Shown here in pieces: positions 62,616 to 64,000 of a stretch of DNA of 64,000 bases. The notes beneath the pieces were generated by a model. That model saw only the letters and a list, made by a program, of their open reading frames with translations. It had not been told where the DNA came from and made no database searches. Both the position numbers and the translations under genes were made by a program. The stretch is from Rhineura floridana. Taxonomy: Eukaryota; Chordata; Lepidosauria; Squamata; Rhineuridae. The stretch's first letter is position 1, and each line of letters opens with the position of its first letter. The stretch is from NCBI RefSeq assembly GCF_030035675.1, contig NC_084489.1:70089365-70153364 (forward strand), given 5' to 3'.

Positions 62616-64000
62616 CATTTCTTTTTTTTTTTTCAATAATTTTTATTCAGATTTTCATAAAACATACAAGACAAAATCATAAAACATTCAAAGACAAAAA
62701 ACAAAATCAAAAATAGTTAAACAAAAAGAAAAAAAGAAAAGAAGAAAAAAAAAAACAAAAATAAAAAATAAAGAGTAAAATATTGACTTCCCATTTGTCA
62801 AAGATCAAATCAGTTATAAGTCTATAATATATAGCAATCCTGTCTCTTAAGTCATATTATAAAATCACTTTCCTCCAGTAGTTATCTTACTTAATCATCA
62901 AATCTCATAAACATTACTTTATTCTTTCCACAAAAAGTCAAAGAGAGGTTTCAATTCTTTAAGAAATATATCTATCAATTTTTTTTTCCAGATAAGCATA
63001 TCGATTAATCCATCTCATTACTAATTATGATAATCTTATTGTCATAACCATAGTCAAAATAAACATTTCAATTAATCCATCACATCAGAATCTGTTAGGT
63101 TCAGTAATTTCAGTAGCCATTGTTCTATTATCTCTATTAGTTCCATTTTCCATCTTCCATCTTCAGTAGTCTTGTTAAGTCCAGTAATTTCAATATCCAA
63201 TCTTCCATTATCAGTATTCCATAATAATCTTGCTGTCAAAGCCATAGTCATATAATAAGAGTCTGATGGGAATTACCTCTATCCCAAATATTTTCTTGCC
63301 ATCCATTCTGAATAAGTTGCTGAAATACTGCTGTAAAATCATATCTCTGTTCTTTTTTTCAAAATACACTGGGTCATCTCTTAAAAGTTTTTCCATTGTC
63401 ACATGGCTGCAGTTAATTCCATAGATTTTCTCTATATTGGGCTCCATCACATCATTCCAGTCCAGAAGATAATCCATGCCATTGATAACTTTATCTCTAG
63501 AATCTTCATTAATTTCTTCAGAGATAACATTGAGTTCCAAACAATAGATTTTATTTCTAAAGTCCATAGACTCCAAATCTTGTTCCTGTTCCACGTTTGT
63601 TCCAATCTCCGGGATCTCCTCTCTCACAGGGACCCCTATTCCAGTCTCCAGGGTCTCCTCTCTCACAGGGACCCCTATTCCAATCTCCGGGGTCTCCTCT
63701 CTCACAGGGACCCCTTCCAGGGTCACCTCTCTCACAGGGACCCTTATATCTTTAATCTCCTGCTTCATTTTACTCAATTCAATTTTCGTTATCTCAATCT
63801 CATTCATTATTCTCTGAAACATAGTTATTTCCAGATTCTCAGCCACTTTCTTAATTGCCATTTTAAAAGAAAAATATAGGAAAACCACTTCTTATTTCAG
63901 CAACAATTGGGTTAATACTCCAAACTTGGTGACATCACAGTATAAACAGAGCAGACAGCCTTATCTCTCCAATAGTTAAGTAAACAAAATGCAGTTCCCA
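62616..64000 (-). mobile_element. L1-derived ORF1-only (HAL1-like) element, copy 2, runs off the window
   Basis: The same 3' terminus as copy 1 (ttttttcaataatttttatt at 62624) and one unit of the shared 3' UTR, then the ORF1-like frame 63861-63211. About 580 bp separates the ORF1 stop from poly(A), with no reverse transcriptase. Sequence beyond 63861 is presumably 5' UTR. Confidence 0.82.
63211..63861 (-). CDS. L1 ORF1-like protein, shortened, with 14-residue repeats
   Basis: 216 codons from MAIKKVAENLEITM (an upstream in-frame ATG at 63888 would add nine). N-terminal residues about 1-40 are heptad-like (coiled coil). Then about four repeats built on VPVREETPEIGIG, encoded by 42-bp units at about 63607-63740. 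An RRM-like part follows: FRNKIYCLELNVISEEINED, LLDWNDVMEPNIEKIYGINC, KKNRDMILQQYFSNLFRMDG, IPIRLLLYDYGFDSKI. The usual ORF1 C-terminal domain after this point is missing in both copies. It would be an RNA-binding chaperone-type protein if expressed. The identification rests on my recall of squamate L1 ORF1 sequences. Confidence 0.65.
   Translation of the reverse strand: MAIKKVAENLEITMFQRIMNEIEITKIELSKMKQEIKDIRVPVREVTLEGVPVREETPEIGIGVPVREETLETGIGVPVREEIPEIGTNVEQEQDLESMDFRNKIYCLELNVISEEINEDSRDKVINGMDYLLDWNDVMEPNIEKIYGINCSHVTMEKLLRDDPVYFEKKNRDMILQQYFSNLFRMDGKKIFGIEVIPIRLLLYDYGFDSKIIMEY

Overview
This window is vertebrate nuclear DNA, most likely from a squamate reptile, probably a lizard. The evidence is the repeat content: BovB (RTE-clade) LINEs, Sauria-type tRNA SINEs whose 3' tail matches the BovB tail, CR1 and L2-like LINEs, a 5S rRNA-derived SINE, and many small hAT-like fold-back elements with 8-bp target duplications. 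Nothing looks prokaryotic. I could not support any intact, spliced host protein gene. The window reads as a transposon-rich intergenic region or a giant intron. Several quiet, homeobox-site-like stretches could be conserved noncoding elements.

Layout. 1-5 kb: mostly unique sequence, a striking nested palindrome (640-865), hAT-type elements, and one copy of an unclassified repeat with a small internal minisatellite. 5.6-15.1 kb: CR1 copies, a Sauria SINE, a second tRNA SINE, and a 2.5-kb L2/CR1-group LINE on the minus strand (9.24-11.78 kb) followed by a related 3' end. 16.5-28.99 kb: an unclassified 490-bp repeat, a 5'-truncated BovB (+) with a hAT element inside it, a third CR1, and a nearly full-length but decayed BovB (-) with an internal duplication. 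29-44 kb: unique stretches alternating with hAT elements, SINEs, LINE tails, a MIR fragment and a polypurine-rich tandem array. 44.5-57 kb: a second copy of the 490-bp repeat, a hAT inside a SINE, a multi-level nest (51.59-53.17 kb) carrying a carbonic anhydrase-like retrocopy fragment, a hAT inside a CR1, and a solo LTR inside an L2-like LINE. 57-64 kb: quiet sequence, the 5S-derived SINE, the 5' half of an L2/CR1-group LINE with repeated 5' units, and two nested L1-derived elements that encode only an ORF1-like protein.

How the parts relate: BovB, the Sauria SINEs and the 5S SINE share a 3' tail, so the window holds an autonomous LINE and its presumed SINE clients. The L2/CR1-group LINEs share tails with another SINE. 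The two ORF1-only elements appear to be an L1-derived non-autonomous family (HAL1-like). Insertions of one element into another allow a relative order of events to be read in at least eight places.
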